A DNA stretch of 64,000 bases from Limnoperna fortunei. Its lineage: Eukaryota > Mollusca > Bivalvia > Mytilida > Modiolidae. A program made the position numbers and the translations under genes. Below the pieces are notes generated by a model. The model worked only from the letters and a program-made list of their open reading frames with translations. It did not search any database and had not been told where the DNA came from. This document shows positions 44,845-57,392 of the stretch, piece by piece. Position 1 is the first letter of the stretch, and the number at the start of each line of letters is the position of its first letter. The stretch covers positions 62,737,898 to 62,801,897 of the forward strand of contig OX104123.1 in the NCBI GenBank assembly GCA_944474755.1. Reading direction: 5' to 3'.

Positions 44845-45839
44845 GTAAGTTGAATCGCTTTAAGTCTAATCAAAATTTATCATTGGCTCTAAACAATATT
44901 ATAAGATGCTTAAATCATTACGACGCTTCAGTGTTTTCAACATCAGCGTTAGAAGTAATTACAAATCCGACTTATTCCAAACCATGGTAATATTAAATTT
45001 CCGATTTTAAAATATTTTGCAGAGCAGTTTATTTAAACAATGACTATCGTTGACATTTCTTCATGTCAGCTGGTCTAACTTTAGGACCTAAAAGTCCACA
45101 ATTGTTAGAAATTTTATAAAAAGATTGTAGATAAATTGATGATAATAACTGCGTGTAGATTATTCTAGACATTGCATGAGTAAACCTGAAAATTTAGATT
45201 ACAGGAATCTGTTTGTCGTTGACACTCAACTAACAAGCACTTATCGATGTTTTGGAATGACGAGATTTAATTCAAAATCCCTGACGCCAGCGATGATTCA
45301 GACAAAGGTAGGTAATTATCTGTATTGTGCTGAACACATAGTATCACACTTTTCCTACAATAGGGTACTTCGGCTTCCTGTTCTGACAAAAACTGGACCA
45401 CAATGCCTAGCAAAGAGGTCGCCAAAATCGGTGTTAAACCACATGAAAACCATGAAAACTATTCTGCGTTTATTGAAACAGTTTATTGATCACGAACATA
45501 CCTGCTAGTTTCCGTTCTGGGATTGTTCATTTGACTTGATTTTTAAATCTGCTATACAGCGCCATAATACGTCATAAACTACAGTGTGTGGCTAGCCTAT
45601 CCGTATCAAAAGGTAAAAATGCTTAATAACTTAACTGATTGAGAGATTATTGTCTATCTACTACCTGAGGACGAAACTTTGATACTTTGCCAAATAGATG
45701 CATAACTTTAGGAACCTATTAACGAGAAGTCAAAATTAGGAATTTAGGAATTTAAAGCAATGATGTCATTCAGTGATAGCAAATTGAAGTGGGAGATGTC
45801 AAAAAGTAAAATAAACATATCTATAAGAAAAAAAACAGC

Positions 45840-45995
45840 AAAGAAAATCGACCGAACAACAAGAGCCGAAAGTCAAAGGACAGTTACAAATCCAGATATG
45901 AACTAAACAACACAAAACCAAAAAATACAAAAAACAGAAAGAGGGTATAACTTAAACCTAATAAAAACCATGAGTGCACTCAAGTTAAATGTTCT
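45840..45995 (-). repeat. Penelope-type 3' untranslated fragment
   Basis: CGACCGAACAACAAGAGCCG, AAAGTCAAAGGACAGTTACA, AATCCAGATATG and AACCATGAGTGCACTC match in order the 3' untranslated region of the Penelope remnant at 39880-40060. No coding part is attached. Confidence 0.55.
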
Positions 45996-45999
45996 TATT

Positions 46000-47845
46000 T
46001 TTTCAATAAAAACATGAACAAAATGTAAAAGAAACCAAGGTTATAAAATAATATGCCAGACAGACGTTTTGTCTTATCAAGACTAATAAGTGCCCTCAAC
46101 CTTATTATATAAAATTCCAATGATAAACATTTTGCATAGTTTTCATCCTAAAATTCCATAACCTTATAATAAATTCTAAGTCTATACCTTGCGAATATAA
46201 AACGAAAACTTGTTCATACGGATTTTTTATATGTACTTTTGTGGAGAGACACATATAAATTTATGTGTTTCTTACATATAAATATACATGTGTGTGTTGT
46301 CCTAAATATATGTGTCTATAGCCCTTCAAGTCACCTTGTAACCGGCAATTTGAACATCCTCAAAGAAAATATATTTGTGATAGATATAAAAAATCTGTAA
46401 GATTTTGGCAAAGGACCGTTATTTCGTAAACCAAAATCATTTAACTAGAAACTTTAAATTTGTTTATTAACTTAATTGGGGACGGTGAGCGAAAATTGAC
46501 AAAAACAACTTAGAAAAGAGTTCGATTACTTTACTTAATATATCAAGGGTCGGATGCATTATATTCATGATCAGTTTTAAAACATCCTGTTATGGCTCAA
46601 ACTTTATCTGATATCCTTTAAAAGTATGTTACTGACTGTATAGGTAAATCCCATTTTAATAGTATATTCATTAAAAGTACATTAACTAATAAATTACTTA
46701 TTGATAGTACACAAAGTTATTCTAACTTTTACATACTAAACTTATCAAAGACGATCGTTTTAAAAATTGCGAATCGGTTTTGGATATGTTTGATCGGTTC
46801 CTCTTAGTCGATGACTACGGTCTCTATCATTGTAACTGATATCAAATTATACACAAATCAGTACATAAAGAAGCGTTACATGGTAGGGTCTGCGCGATGT
46901 TTTATCTAATGCAAACCTTTCTCTAAAATATTGACCCAAATTTTAACAACCATTAAAACAGGCCTTCAGAAGTACAAAGATACTTAAATGCTCAACATCT
47001 TAATGCCATGACCCTTTCGTCATTTAACAACGATTTACCTTATTGTTTTCTAATGTCCGTAATATGCCGATTAATACCAGGAATCAGATGTTGACAAAAG
47101 ATTTTTTTTTTAAATTGAAAGCTGCAATACAAGCACCCGATGATAAGTCATGAAAGAGAAAATGTTTACGAGACACAAATCTTAGAATACATTTACTAAA
47201 AAAACCAGCTGTCAACACTTAGTTATCAAATTAAGATCAAATAAGGCATATTTGGAAGCCAGATTTTCAGCAGACATTCGTATGGGTAAAAATTGTGCTC
47301 TCTTCTGCTGACATTTGAATGCATTCGAAGAAATCACTGATGATGCCTGTTATATAGGCAGGCGAAGTATCTGTACAAATATTAATTTGCAATACAATGT
47401 ACTATACATATTTAAAACACATTTGTGTTTTTCCTATTGAATAAAGTATAACTTGCCGGTAAAAAAGAACATATATAGACATAAGTCAATGGATATTTTG
47501 TTAAATCTAGTTCTAATGTCCAATTGTTCAATAAAAGATTACAGGGGTACCTAATTGTCTTCAATTACAGGTCACATAATGTAACAATATACTTTAACTG
47601 CACTGAAATTAGATTCGGGAAATGGAAACTAACATCAACATTTTAAGTCACAGAACTTCATTCACCAATTATTAAACGATAAACAATTTTTAAGCTCTTT
47701 TCAAACGAAATATTCAATACAGTGCAAATCCTATAGTTTACATTACAATTAACTAAGCAAACTGTATTTATATATTATTTCATGCATATATATGTTTGTC
47801 AGCATATTAGCCTTAAACAATTCTTTTCGATGTACGTCGGTCACA
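46000..47845. other. No gene seen; non-coding
   Basis: AT-rich with only short frames; any intron of the TIR gene would include it. No repeat family of this window was recognised here. Confidence 0.4.
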
Positions 47846-47850
47846 TGGAT

Positions 47851-48060
47851 TGATTGATTGAATGTTTGCTTAACGTCCAGCGAGTAGTATTTCAGCTATA
47901 TGCAGGATATGAAAAAGTTAAAATGCAATAAATTAACCGTTACGATGAGTCTACTTTTAAAAAAATCCACTAAAGTAGACTTTAAAGTGCAAGGAGCTTG
48001 GTACTTTCCAAAAATCGTTATCAGTACAAAGGTCGGCCAAGTTTCCGCATTATTTCCTGA
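47851..48060 (-). mobile_element. SINE-B, minus-strand copy
   Basis: TGATTGATTGAATGTTTGCT, TAACGTCCAGCGAGTAGTAT, TTCAGCTATATGCAGGATAT, then GAGTCTACTTTT, TTTCCAAAAATCGTTATC and GGTCGGCCAAGTTTCC. It ends about 50 bp before the exon at 48112. Confidence 0.6.
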
Positions 48061-48111
48061 CATTTCTCACATTGACAGAATATGTATTACATACGTTTTT
48101 TATTATTTCAG

Positions 48112-48480
48112 ATCAACCTACGTGACTACTATAAAATCAGACACATAGTAGAATCTACATTTTTAGCAAGAAAAATGGGCATAACTAATCTACTTTGTGG
48201 TTTTGCAACATATATTGTGATTATTCTCTTTATTACGGGCCTGGTTTTGATTGTGTTCTTTGGTCACCAAACAAACGATCTGATTGGTATACATAACGCT
48301 GGAATAGCATTCCTTGTCAGTGCAGCAATAATACCATTTATTTCTGCAGCAGCAATACGTTACTTTTCAAAAAAGTTATGTTCAGCATTTTCACATTATC
48401 AAACACAAGTTTATGATTCTGTAGGTAAAACGCAAACTACAAAAACAACTTACTTATTTGAAAGACAATTTATAATGTAA
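48112..48480 (+). CDS. Terminal exon of a two-pass membrane protein
   Basis: After the acceptor TTATTTCAG (phase 0) 122 codons run to a stop at 48478-48480: INLRDYYKIRHIVESTFLAR, KMGITNLLCGFATYIVIILF, ITGLVLIVFFG, then AGIAFLVSAAIIPFISAAAI and RYFSKKLCSAFSHYQTQVYD. Two clear membrane segments (about residues 21-51 and 64-85) are joined by a short polar loop; the tail is basic and probably cytosolic. ESTFLARKMGI...CG followed by a membrane helix resembles the second half of CD225/dispanin proteins, which I recall fused behind TIR domains in some molluscs. On that basis this may be the last exon of the TIR gene 5 kb upstream. The first CD225 half was not found, so the link is a guess. The coding nature itself is fairly likely. 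Confidence 0.5.
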   Translation: MNLRDYYKIRHIVESTFLARKMGITNLLCGFATYIVIILFITGLVLIVFFGHQTNDLIGIHNAGIAFLVSAAIIPFISAAAIRYFSKKLCSAFSHYQTQVYDSVGKTQTTKTTYLFERQFIM

Positions 48481-48489
48481 AGTGAAATA

Positions 48490-50025
48490 TAAACATTTGG
48501 AAAAAATGAGACTGATTTTTGGCTTATTTTAGCCGATACAAAAGTAGCTGTTCTCAATGAACAAGTGCACTATACCAATGTAAGACAAAATAAATTAGTT
48601 AAACTTACAGCATGAAGTTTTAAATCTTTGAACAACTTAAATTCAAAAGTATTTGAACAGCAACATATACTTTTATTCCCATTACACGAGTGCCTCCCCG
48701 TCACTAGCTCATCGTTATGAAGGTAAAGCATCACTTTATTTTCATATTTTCAAACAATAAAATATAATTTATAAGAGAATAAAGTCTCTAAGGAAGACCA
48801 TACATGCCTTTTATCATAAGTATCGTTTTATTCTGTCTGTACTAAGTCTTTACCTTTAAATAAGCTCTCAAATTGTAACCAAATTGTCTGCCATATCTTC
48901 GATAAGAAATGTAATTGCATAGTCCAACAGCTTAGTAAGTTTCACTGTCAGAATGGTTTTACACACATTTACACCTAGACATTTGACATAACTAGACACA
49001 TCTGTTATCAACAAACTTTAGTTAAATAGTGCATGATGTTTCTGGTTTATCAGCTTGACCTCTCGTAGGGGTTATTCAGTGAGGCTCCGCACTAAGAAAA
49101 ATTATTTCCTATTTTGTCCTGAATACTTTTTTGTAGAATCACACTTGAATTGGTTAGTTTGCAATATATCACTTTCGTGTGAGGGCAAAAGCTAATTTCA
49201 TTCCATTACTTATTGTGGTATTGGTGTGCGTTCGGACCCTCTGCTTAAAGCCTGGCTTTGGACGTTGTGTTTTTGAATAGAACTCATGGTACTGTTGTAT
49301 TTTACTTCCAAATGATTATAGTTTGTTTAATGTACTTTAGGTTATTTTTTACTTTTTTAGCACGTTTGACATCTGCTTTTAAAAATATTTCTGTTAGTGC
49401 AATGCTGAGTCGTCATATCATTCTTGTCGGATCTTTAAACATCGCAGTTCCATGACCACCAGTTTATCCCTTATCCCTTTTCACATGGTGGAATCTGAAA
49501 CTGTGGTGCTTTTTTGTTTTCCTATATTCTATACACCTTTAAATAGTGTCTATTTTTCTTGTTTCTTCTTCCAGGGCCGGTTATAAGGAACACATGTCTG
49601 CTCCACTATACCCTATCCTCGGCTAATGACTGTTTAGTATTTTTTATTTTAACTTCTTACCCTAAGATTATGGATTTCCACCCTTGATTTGGTCATCTTT
49701 TGTACAAAAAAAAAACAAAAAAGAGTTAGATAAATGTTTAACATGTTCATCGCCATATGAAATGCAAATACTAGCCGTTAACCGGAAGCAAATATACCTT
49801 TTGCATGCTAAAGAATTTATGTAGGAATTAAAATATGTATTTTTACACACATAATCAAAGCGCATGTAATAGAAATCTTTATAATTATATTGGTCATTAT
49901 CTATGTTAGAAAAATTTCTGTCAAGAAAAATTTTCTATTTATTTTCCTCCTATTATTCATCAAATGCGTTCATGCTTTCTTTAATGTTACTGGGACTTCA
50001 ATGGGTGTTCCCAGTGTTCGGAGTA
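48490..50025. other. No gene seen; non-coding
   Basis: AT-rich. Around 49200-49650 the composition is less AT-rich (GGTATTGGTGTGCGTTCGGA, CATGACCACCAGTTTATCCC) and may be an old repeat, but it has no second copy in this window. Confidence 0.4.
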
Positions 50026-50029
50026 GCCC

Positions 50030-50395
50030 AGCTCGTCCTTGGGTGTCGGGTAGGGGAGTCCCTCTAATTACGAGTTGTCAGGTAATAAGACGGAAAGCCT
50101 AGCCACGGACATTAGTTGGTAACGTGCTTGGAGAGAGTCACGCTACTAGCACGATAAAAATCACTTATTTAGATTTTGAAAAAGAGTAGGCTCATTGTAG
50201 CCGCTACACGGGGCTAAATTATTCGCCTATACCCAGTCTTTAATATCTGTTCACTGTTAGTAAAAATTGTGTTCCATATGTCCCATCCCATCCTTTCTGC
50301 CGCTGATGGACTTCTTGTTGAGTTGTTCTGGTCCTGAATATAGCTGAAATACGCCTCGCTGGACATAAGACAAACATCCAATCAATCAAACAATG
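50030..50395 (+). mobile_element. SINE-B, near full-length copy with AATC tail
   Basis: Collinear with the 32.8-33.2 kb copy: GGGTGTCGGGTAGGGGAGTC, GAGTTGTCAGGTAATAAGAC, GGAAAGCC, GAGTAGGCTCATTGTAGCCG, CTACACGGGGCTAAATTATT, then GTCCTGAATATAGCTGAAAT, CGCTGGACATAAGAC and AATCAATCAAACAATG. Confidence 0.7.
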
Positions 50396-50399
50396 TTTA

Positions 50400-53300
50400 A
50401 CTTTAACATAGTTACTTTCTATGTTTGATTCATTATTACATAGCTAATTAGTGTCCCCACGTTGTCTGAACTTACAGGCTGTGCCGTTTTAGTGTGACGT
50501 AGTTCATGCAAATGAATTATTGTGACGTATGTGAATATGGCAATAGTAAAGATGAAATGGCCACATTAACGAATACAGCAAAAATTGAAAACATGTAGAA
50601 AAATAAATTCTTTCCTTACTCTGTCTTATATGTAATTGGACTAGTCGATGATGCAAATACTTATATTAACATCATGCGTATTCTATACCTAAAAACGATG
50701 GCTACTATAATGCACCTGTTTATTGAGTATGCATGAATCTCTTCTTCGCTTTTACCCAACTATCCATACCTCTACCCTTTGGTTCACAATGTTTCACTGT
50801 TGACTTATTGCTTATATATTGTTCCTGGCCTGAACATTGTTGAACATGTAATCAATAAATTTCAAGCGTCCTTACAACTTAAAAAAGAATATATTTTGTT
50901 ATGTGAAAATATTTCGGACAAAGATGCATACGAATATAAAGCAATGCGATCTTGACGTTTTTTTAAACATCAGAGCAAACATGTAATCATATTGATTATT
51001 GTTACCTAACTTGCATTTACATAGCTTCAGCCTAGGACAACTATATAGGCACAATAAAACAACTGGTTTAGTGTGGAAGACTAATAGGTACGGCATTACG
51101 ACTACCATTAGAAAATAATAGAGACGTGGAGAGTAGCATAACATTGAGTCTATTGTTGCCGCTGCAATACTATAACTGTTTTACTATCTAAAAATATGTC
51201 TTTAAAATCTACAAACACGCCTCCAATTTTGGTAAAGCAATTATAGCCATGTTACAATTTTTGTACACACGATTGCCTTGAATTTTGTTTAATTAAATTC
51301 GTAAAGTGAAATATTTTAGGTAATAAATTTTAGCTATTATGTATATAATATAATTTGTGTTTTAGGGAATGAATGAATTGTTTGAGGTGAATGTAGAAGC
51401 ACATAAGATTTTAAAAGACTATGGTTTGATGATGACCATCTATCGATCACGTCCAGTTTTTGGCAGTTTAGTGGTATCCTTGTAAACATGTAGACAAAAG
51501 GTTGGCTTCCCCTTTTAGCTAAAATGGTTTGGTTGATAATCTAAGAAAGAATGATAATGATTTATTACTGTATAACTGAGTTTCTATTGAATGTGCAATC
51601 GCGGCGAAACCACCCGGAAACTTTGTTTTTTAATATACCAAATGTACGGTATAAAAAGTGTTAGAATATAATTGTCATAATTCTCCAAATTTTTGCATTT
51701 TCATAAAACTAGATCTGAACAGGTTTAATAGAATATAATAGATATTAAAGTTTAAAAGTTACTTACTGAAACATGGATTAGTTTAATGACCAAAAATACT
51801 CCTTATATTTTGTGTTGTGCAAAAAGATTTGAGTGGCGATAATTAAATTTGCTTTAATTTGAAAACATCAGATTACATTTATAAATTACGACTGGAAGCC
51901 GTGTTTGGTAAGTAAAAATACAACATATTAGTGGCTATATTAAGCACTCTCTCTAGATAAAATTTGTCACGACAATTTTCTACAATGTGTTCCAAAATGC
52001 AATTTTGACCTCTATACTGTCAAAACTGAATGCAAAAGGCTTGAGTTCCTATACATGAATATGTTTTCTCGAAGACGCAGGTACTTCTTTTTCGACCAAA
52101 GTGTCTTTTTTTTGGGAATTGGCTACTCACTTAAGCTTTGTTATTGTTTTTTTTATTTTGCTTTGTTTTGTGTGTCTCTTTCCTTATCCAGATTGCGTCA
52201 CTGTCATGTGGTTTTTATGCTTGTTGACCTATCGGTTTCTTACTTTTTTCGTTTCATGAGGATAAATTTTGATTTTAATTAGATTTGTTTATTTTTTGAC
52301 CACTTATTATAAGTATTATTGTACATTCGACCACAGTTTTACTCAGCGACCACATGCAAATTTTGATTACGGTTGTCATTTACGATTTGAATATACGAGT
52401 TCTGCAGGCATAACTTTTAATGCAAATAATGGAAGTCAATGTGTTTTATTTTATGACACATTTGGATAAAATAATTTTCTTGCATTGTTGTATCAATTAT
52501 ACTAATCCCAGTTGGAAATAATCCTCAATGGAACCCAATGATATGACTACAACTTAAGCACATGTATGTTAATCAAATGTTATACGTTGGCATTGCCATG
52601 TCTTTTGTGTCTGAAATATTATTCAATTTGAGACATTGGAGGGGGTCGAACCTGGCATCGGAACATTATGTATAAAGTGATGTTTACTGTTCCCCTTCAT
52701 TGTATCTTATTTAGAAGGAAACACGCTAAAAACCTCTTTTCAAGATTTCAATAAGTGTAACCGTTATCTGCTATGTCCCAACCAAACACTTAACATTTTC
52801 CACAAATAATGTTTTTGCCCGTATGTTAAAAATATTTCTAGAATTTTTTTTATTGCTTTTTAACTTGTCAATGTCCTGAATGTAGCCCGCTGAAAATTAT
52901 GCAAGCATTCAATCAATTCATCGTTTCTACAATCTTTGCTAGAAGGTGGTATCTTTATATACCAGACAAATGAACAATGCATGCACTGTGCTTACTGTTA
53001 TATATGTATACTGAAATGCACTTTACTAAGTTGAACTTCTGTGGATTTCAAATAAAATCTTAAATACACTATTAGAACATCTTTCACAATGTAGATTCTA
53101 TTGTTTTTCAATTGTGCGGGAACTTGAATTTGACTATCAAGTCCAAACGGGATGCAGATTTTTTTCCTGACGTATAATGTTGTCAAATTTTAGCAGCTAC
53201 AAAGCTTTTAAATCTATAAAAACGTAATCCATTTTCGTTTGCTAGCGAGTGTTCTAAATTACAAGCCGACACACCTTGCAATGAAATTTCCTTGATCCAC

Positions 53301-53580
53301 CATCTGGTTACACATTTGTGCGGCTCTATGGATTGAGCGAATGGAATCATTACGAGTAGTTCATTAGTTTCCGGATTTTTGGTTATTACAGCTTCTCAAC
53401 AATTTTTGTTGCATGTTTGACACGGATGTCTCGATTGTTAATTTTGCTATCTATACTTAAATTTATTTATTCATAAATTATAGATGATCTAAGGACTAAT
53501 TTATCCACTCGAGATTATTCATACTTTATAACTGTTATGAAAACAACATGCGATAATAGTATTAAAGGTACAAAATTGAT
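50400..53580. other. No gene seen; non-coding
   Basis: AT-rich, no frame longer than about 80 codons with protein-like composition. Near 52865-52915 a weak LINE/SINE-B tail (CAATGTCCTGAATGTAGC...CAATCAATTC) is visible. Nothing else was recognised. Confidence 0.4.
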
Positions 53581-53584
53581 TATT

Positions 53585-53890
53585 TAACCGATCACGTAAC
53601 GCCCAGCGATCAGTATTCCAGGTATATCGAGAACGAAAGCAAGTTACTGAACAATATGTAGTTCAAATCTTGGAATATGTAAACAATTGGACATGAAACT
53701 CATAGAACTTCCACTGCAAACGAATGGCTTGTTGAGTATAAGTGGACAAAGCCTTTTGTCAACGCTACAAGGCGCATACTCTATTAAGAAATCTACAATG
53801 GACAAGGTACGTGGCTAACTAGATATAATATCCACTAAGGACTCCGATCACGGTTTCCGTGTTATAAAGTCACACACTCACTAGAGGGCA
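53585..53890 (-). mobile_element. SINE-B, minus-strand copy
   Basis: GTAACGCCCAGCGATCAGTA, TTCCAGGTATATCGAGAACG, CTTCCACTGC, CTACAAGGCGCATACTCTAT, CTCCGATCACGGTTTCCGTG, TTATAAAG, in reversed SINE-B order. Confidence 0.6.
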
Positions 53891-54594
53891 TTATCTATCC
53901 ACGATTTGGGGACACGGGTCTTGGGTGAAAGTGAGACACTTTTGCTTTGCATTTTAATATTTTTAACAGTTTCCTGCTCCCACTGCACATATGATGAACA
54001 CAATTATGAAATTCATAAAGCAGGTACCTTAGACGAGTTAGGAATTTCTTTAACAACCGCAAGTCAGCCATATGGGTCATTCTTATTTAATCGTTGTAAA
54101 TTTTACACTACTGTTGGACCTATATGTGCAGCCGCTAACGATACTGCATCAGTGTAAAATATACTGGTTGATGACGGCGACTTAAAAAATTATATTTCAT
54201 TCATTCATTGGACGCTACGTTCCTCTCTAATAAATAAGCAAGCTGCAAGTACTGTATTTGTGCACAAAAATTCACACAAAACGAGGTTCGGACGTACAAA
54301 GTAAAATTAAACACACCAGAAAACAATAAAAAAACACAAAACACAAAAAGTAACAAAGAAACAAACATATGCTACAGTTAAAAATTATCACGTTTCAATA
54401 CGTATGACGTATTTTATAACTTTGAAACAAGAAACTGCTGTATGTACACGTGCCTATGTTTTGAGTTTATTCATCTGTTTTAAACGAAATATGGTTAAAT
54501 TTGAAGTTTACTCGAGGAGCAGGTAACAGTTTTATATATTCATTTTATTTTCAGGTTTTTAAATTTCATTTTGAGTTAATTTTCTTTATTAAAG

Positions 54595-55084
54595 AATTAT
54601 GCTGTACAGAAATCATCGGCGATTTACAATAATCAGGGTGGAAGTCATGTCAACGAAAACAAGCATACTACACAAGTAATGACAGAGGAAACTGTGTGCA
54701 ATGACACATTACAGGTATCGTTATTTAAATATGCTTTATAGCAAGATACTTTGACTTAAGCAATAAACATTTTTGCTACTTAATAATTCAAAAAACGAGA
54801 AAAACACATTAAAATGCAATGATCTGATAAAAGCTAAAATGGGAGTATATATATGCATGTATTTTTTTTAATTTAAATTTTACGTTTTAAATGTAATGCT
54901 GTATAATTTGACATCCGCTTATTCGTGTATTTTTCAGGCAGAAACAACAAATATGCTTGTGGTCCTCTCGACTTCATATCTATGGGACTTCTACGGCGGT
55001 ACACTACCTGTTGGAAGCGGGACTCGACATGCTTTAAGAGCAATTTGTCTTTGTGAATATGCAGAAATAATTGGCAAATTATAA
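54595..55084 (+). CDS. Two candidate 3' exons of an unrecognised gene
   Basis: 54595-54714 (after TTATTAAAG, donor CAG|GTATCG) and 54938-55084 (after TTTTTCAG, to a TAA stop) join in phase 0. The 88-residue reading is NYAVQKSSAIYNNQGGSHVN...EETVCNDTLQ followed by AETTNMLVVLSTSYLWDFYG, GTLPVGSGTRHALRAICLCE, YAEIIGKL. Both frames are open throughout and less AT-biased than their flanks. A further open stretch at about 53973-54153 (VSCSHCTYDEHNYEIHKAG...) has cysteines and could be an upstream exon, but its phase does not fit. I do not recognise the protein. Confidence 0.3.
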
Positions 55085-55308
55085 AACCAGATAACCTAGA
55101 TGTACAATTAAATTTACTTATGAAGTTTCAATTAAACACTACTGAACTCAATCCAAGTTTTCATTCATAAGCTAAAAGGATGCGTAAAAGGAGTTTTTAT
55201 ATAGTTTCGTTTCTTAGTATCAGCATTTTAAATATTTCATATGCATAATAAATATTATTCAATAATATATAAAACATTTTGTATAAAAATAATATGACTG
55301 AAAAATTT

Positions 55309-55633
55309 GAATAAAAAAGGATATTCACTAAATATAAAATGGTTATTCACCGCGGGAAAATGCATGCGATTGTTATTTATAGAATCCCGGTTATTCCCTT
55401 TTTTAAATAACAATCGCATGCATTTTCCCGCGGTGAATAACCATTTTATTTTTAGTGAATATTCTTTTTTTATTGAATAAAACAATAACTGTCTTTTGAT
55501 TCGGTAAATGTGTGGAGTTATTGTCTTTTGAAAAAACTCTTTGTTATTCACCTCGCCCGCTGGGCTCGGTGAATAACAGTTTTTTCAAAAGTCAATAACT
55601 CCACACATTTACCTCATCAAAAGACAGTAATTG
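55309..55633. repeat. Two consecutive long hairpins
   Basis: Hairpin 1 (55309-55476): GGATATTCACTAAA, AAAATGGTTATTCACCGCGG, GAAAATGCATGCGATTGTTA pair with TAACAATCGCATGCATTTTC, CCGCGGTGAATAACCATTTT, TTTAGTGAATATTC. Hairpin 2 (55483-55633): CAATAACTGTCTTTTGAT, GTAAATGTGTGGAGTTATTG, TTTTTC-type inner arms, closing on GTTATTCACC...GGTGAATAAC. Arms are about 70 bp each with few mismatches. Both share the GTTATTCACC motif. Confidence 0.85.
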
Positions 55634-56509
55634 TATATGATTCAATCTATATTACGGTTATCCAACACAATTATTTATGAAATCATAACAGTGTATCTCA
55701 TTACCGTAATCAATGTAAATGTAGTTCGGTATCAAATTTTCGCCTTATTGCCAGCAACTTAATCATTAATAGTGCTATTTCTGGATTAGTCTCATACAAC
55801 ATACTGTAAACATAAATGTTATAATGAAAAGATTGCACAAAGATTCTGGTATTGAATAACATATAATAATGAAATTTATTTTACAAATGTTACAAATGTT
55901 GATTACATCTTTTGTTTTCATTTCGTTATCAAGTTTTCATATACGAGTTTTCCTATGTATTGTATGACTCATATTAGATAAAAACAAAACAAAAGACAAA
56001 ACAGTCATTGAAATATTACCGTTGCTTTCTTGCTGGTAAATGGATTTGTGTTACCAAATTTACAAACAATTCTTTTAACGTAATATTACGATAATGTATT
56101 ATTGAAATGCAAAACTTACAACTGAATAACAATCAATATCTAGATTTTTAAGTAACTTTTCATTGAATCACATTGTATGCTAATTATAAAACATCCGAGT
56201 CTTATTAATTTCCCGATTTATATATGTAAAAACGATTCGAATTGTGTATCAGATGTATGAATAACTAAAGGTAGGAAAATTTCTAATCCACCATAAGCAA
56301 TAGTTTACACAAATAAAATGTTATCTTGCATACAACAAGCAATGCGCATGATCCAGCATTCTAATTTTCTGTACTGGAGATTGTACGACAAAACGTTAAG
56401 ATCCGTTTTCATCTGTGAAAGAAACACTATACCTTAGATCAACTCTTCATAGCAAGCGTTGATTCAGAACACTTGAACTTTTTAATGTTTTTTGTGTAGG
56501 TGTAATAGT

Positions 56510-56702
56510 GTGTGGCCAAGCGTGGGAAGTGGTTATCTATTATCGATTGTTTGCAAAACCCGTCGTACCCTCAGAAAACCCCAGATCTATTCAAGTTTTT
56601 CCACCGAAGGTGGCGGGTTTTCTTAGGATACACCGGCTACATGATTCAAATATATAATTGAAATGAAATTGGCGTTCAACACCATTCAAACAAACAAAAA
56701 CA
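56510..56702 (+). mobile_element. SINE-A, plus-strand copy with CAAA tail
   Basis: GTGTGGCCAAGCGTGG resembles box A; box B is not evident. The body follows (CCACCGAAGGTGGCGGGTTT, TCTTAGGATACACCGGCTAC) and then GGCGTTCAACACCATTCAAA and (CAAA)n at the 3' end. Diverged, but orientation and tail are clear. Confidence 0.5.
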
Positions 56703-56756
56703 ATTATCGGCGCGTCAACACTGAGATTGCCGTTCAAGTCCGATTTTGTTGTTCGA

Positions 56757-56840
56757 CTAATTTATTGATTGCTTAACATAAGCGATCATTATTGCAGCTA
56801 TATTAAGAAACTGAACAAGTTACAAAATTAATAAACGATG
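56757..56840 (-). repeat. SINE-B/LINE tail fragment
   Basis: TTTATTGATTGCTTAACATA, AGCGATCATTATTGCAGCTA, TATTAAGAAACTGAACAAGT: reversed tail core only. Confidence 0.45.
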
Positions 56841-57392
56841 GAAAAACGAACATTTTTACTGCGACTTGTGACATTGAGCATTGGTCTTCATTTTCGAAGA
56901 TTACAAAAGGAGTCTTTATCATTAAAGGGTGCGAGATATCCTCCACTAACTTTGGGTATTTAAAACAATCGCAGTTGTTTAAGGAAAAATTAATGACTAC
57001 ATACCGTGGTTCGTGACAGTTAAGATAAGGTCGTCCATTTGTAAAACATTTATGACCATCATTATGACTGTTTACCGGTATGTTTATCCGTTGCACATAT
57101 GATCGCAGTTATTCTTCAATAACGTATCGTTTTTAGCTCGATCGTAACCTCAGGCAGACCTTGACCACGAATATCACGCCTGATGTTCTAAGTGAAGCAG
57201 AATATGCTTATCGTTTCAGGACGCCTGTTATTAATCACAAGGTTTTATGTTAACTAAACAGGAACAATAGATATATACATGTATTTATAGGATATATCAA
57301 ACATGGACACATAATATGTAAATAGAGGGTAATAAATACATCCATAACATAGATTACATTTGTTAATAATACATGGCCTTTTACATGTTTAA

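Noticed and set aside
45176..45508. 110-codon plus-strand frame
   Set aside because: It includes acceptor- and donor-like sites, but phases do not fit the TIR exon or mini-exon and no family was recognised.
51567..51655. Possible third ACCGTATAA-type MITE
   Set aside because: TACTGTATAACTG and TACGGTATAAAAAG are present but too short and weakly paired to call.
53906..54157. Signal-peptide-like ORF upstream of the 54.6 kb exons
   Set aside because: The frame needs a TTG start, and its only donor leaves a phase that does not match the next exon.
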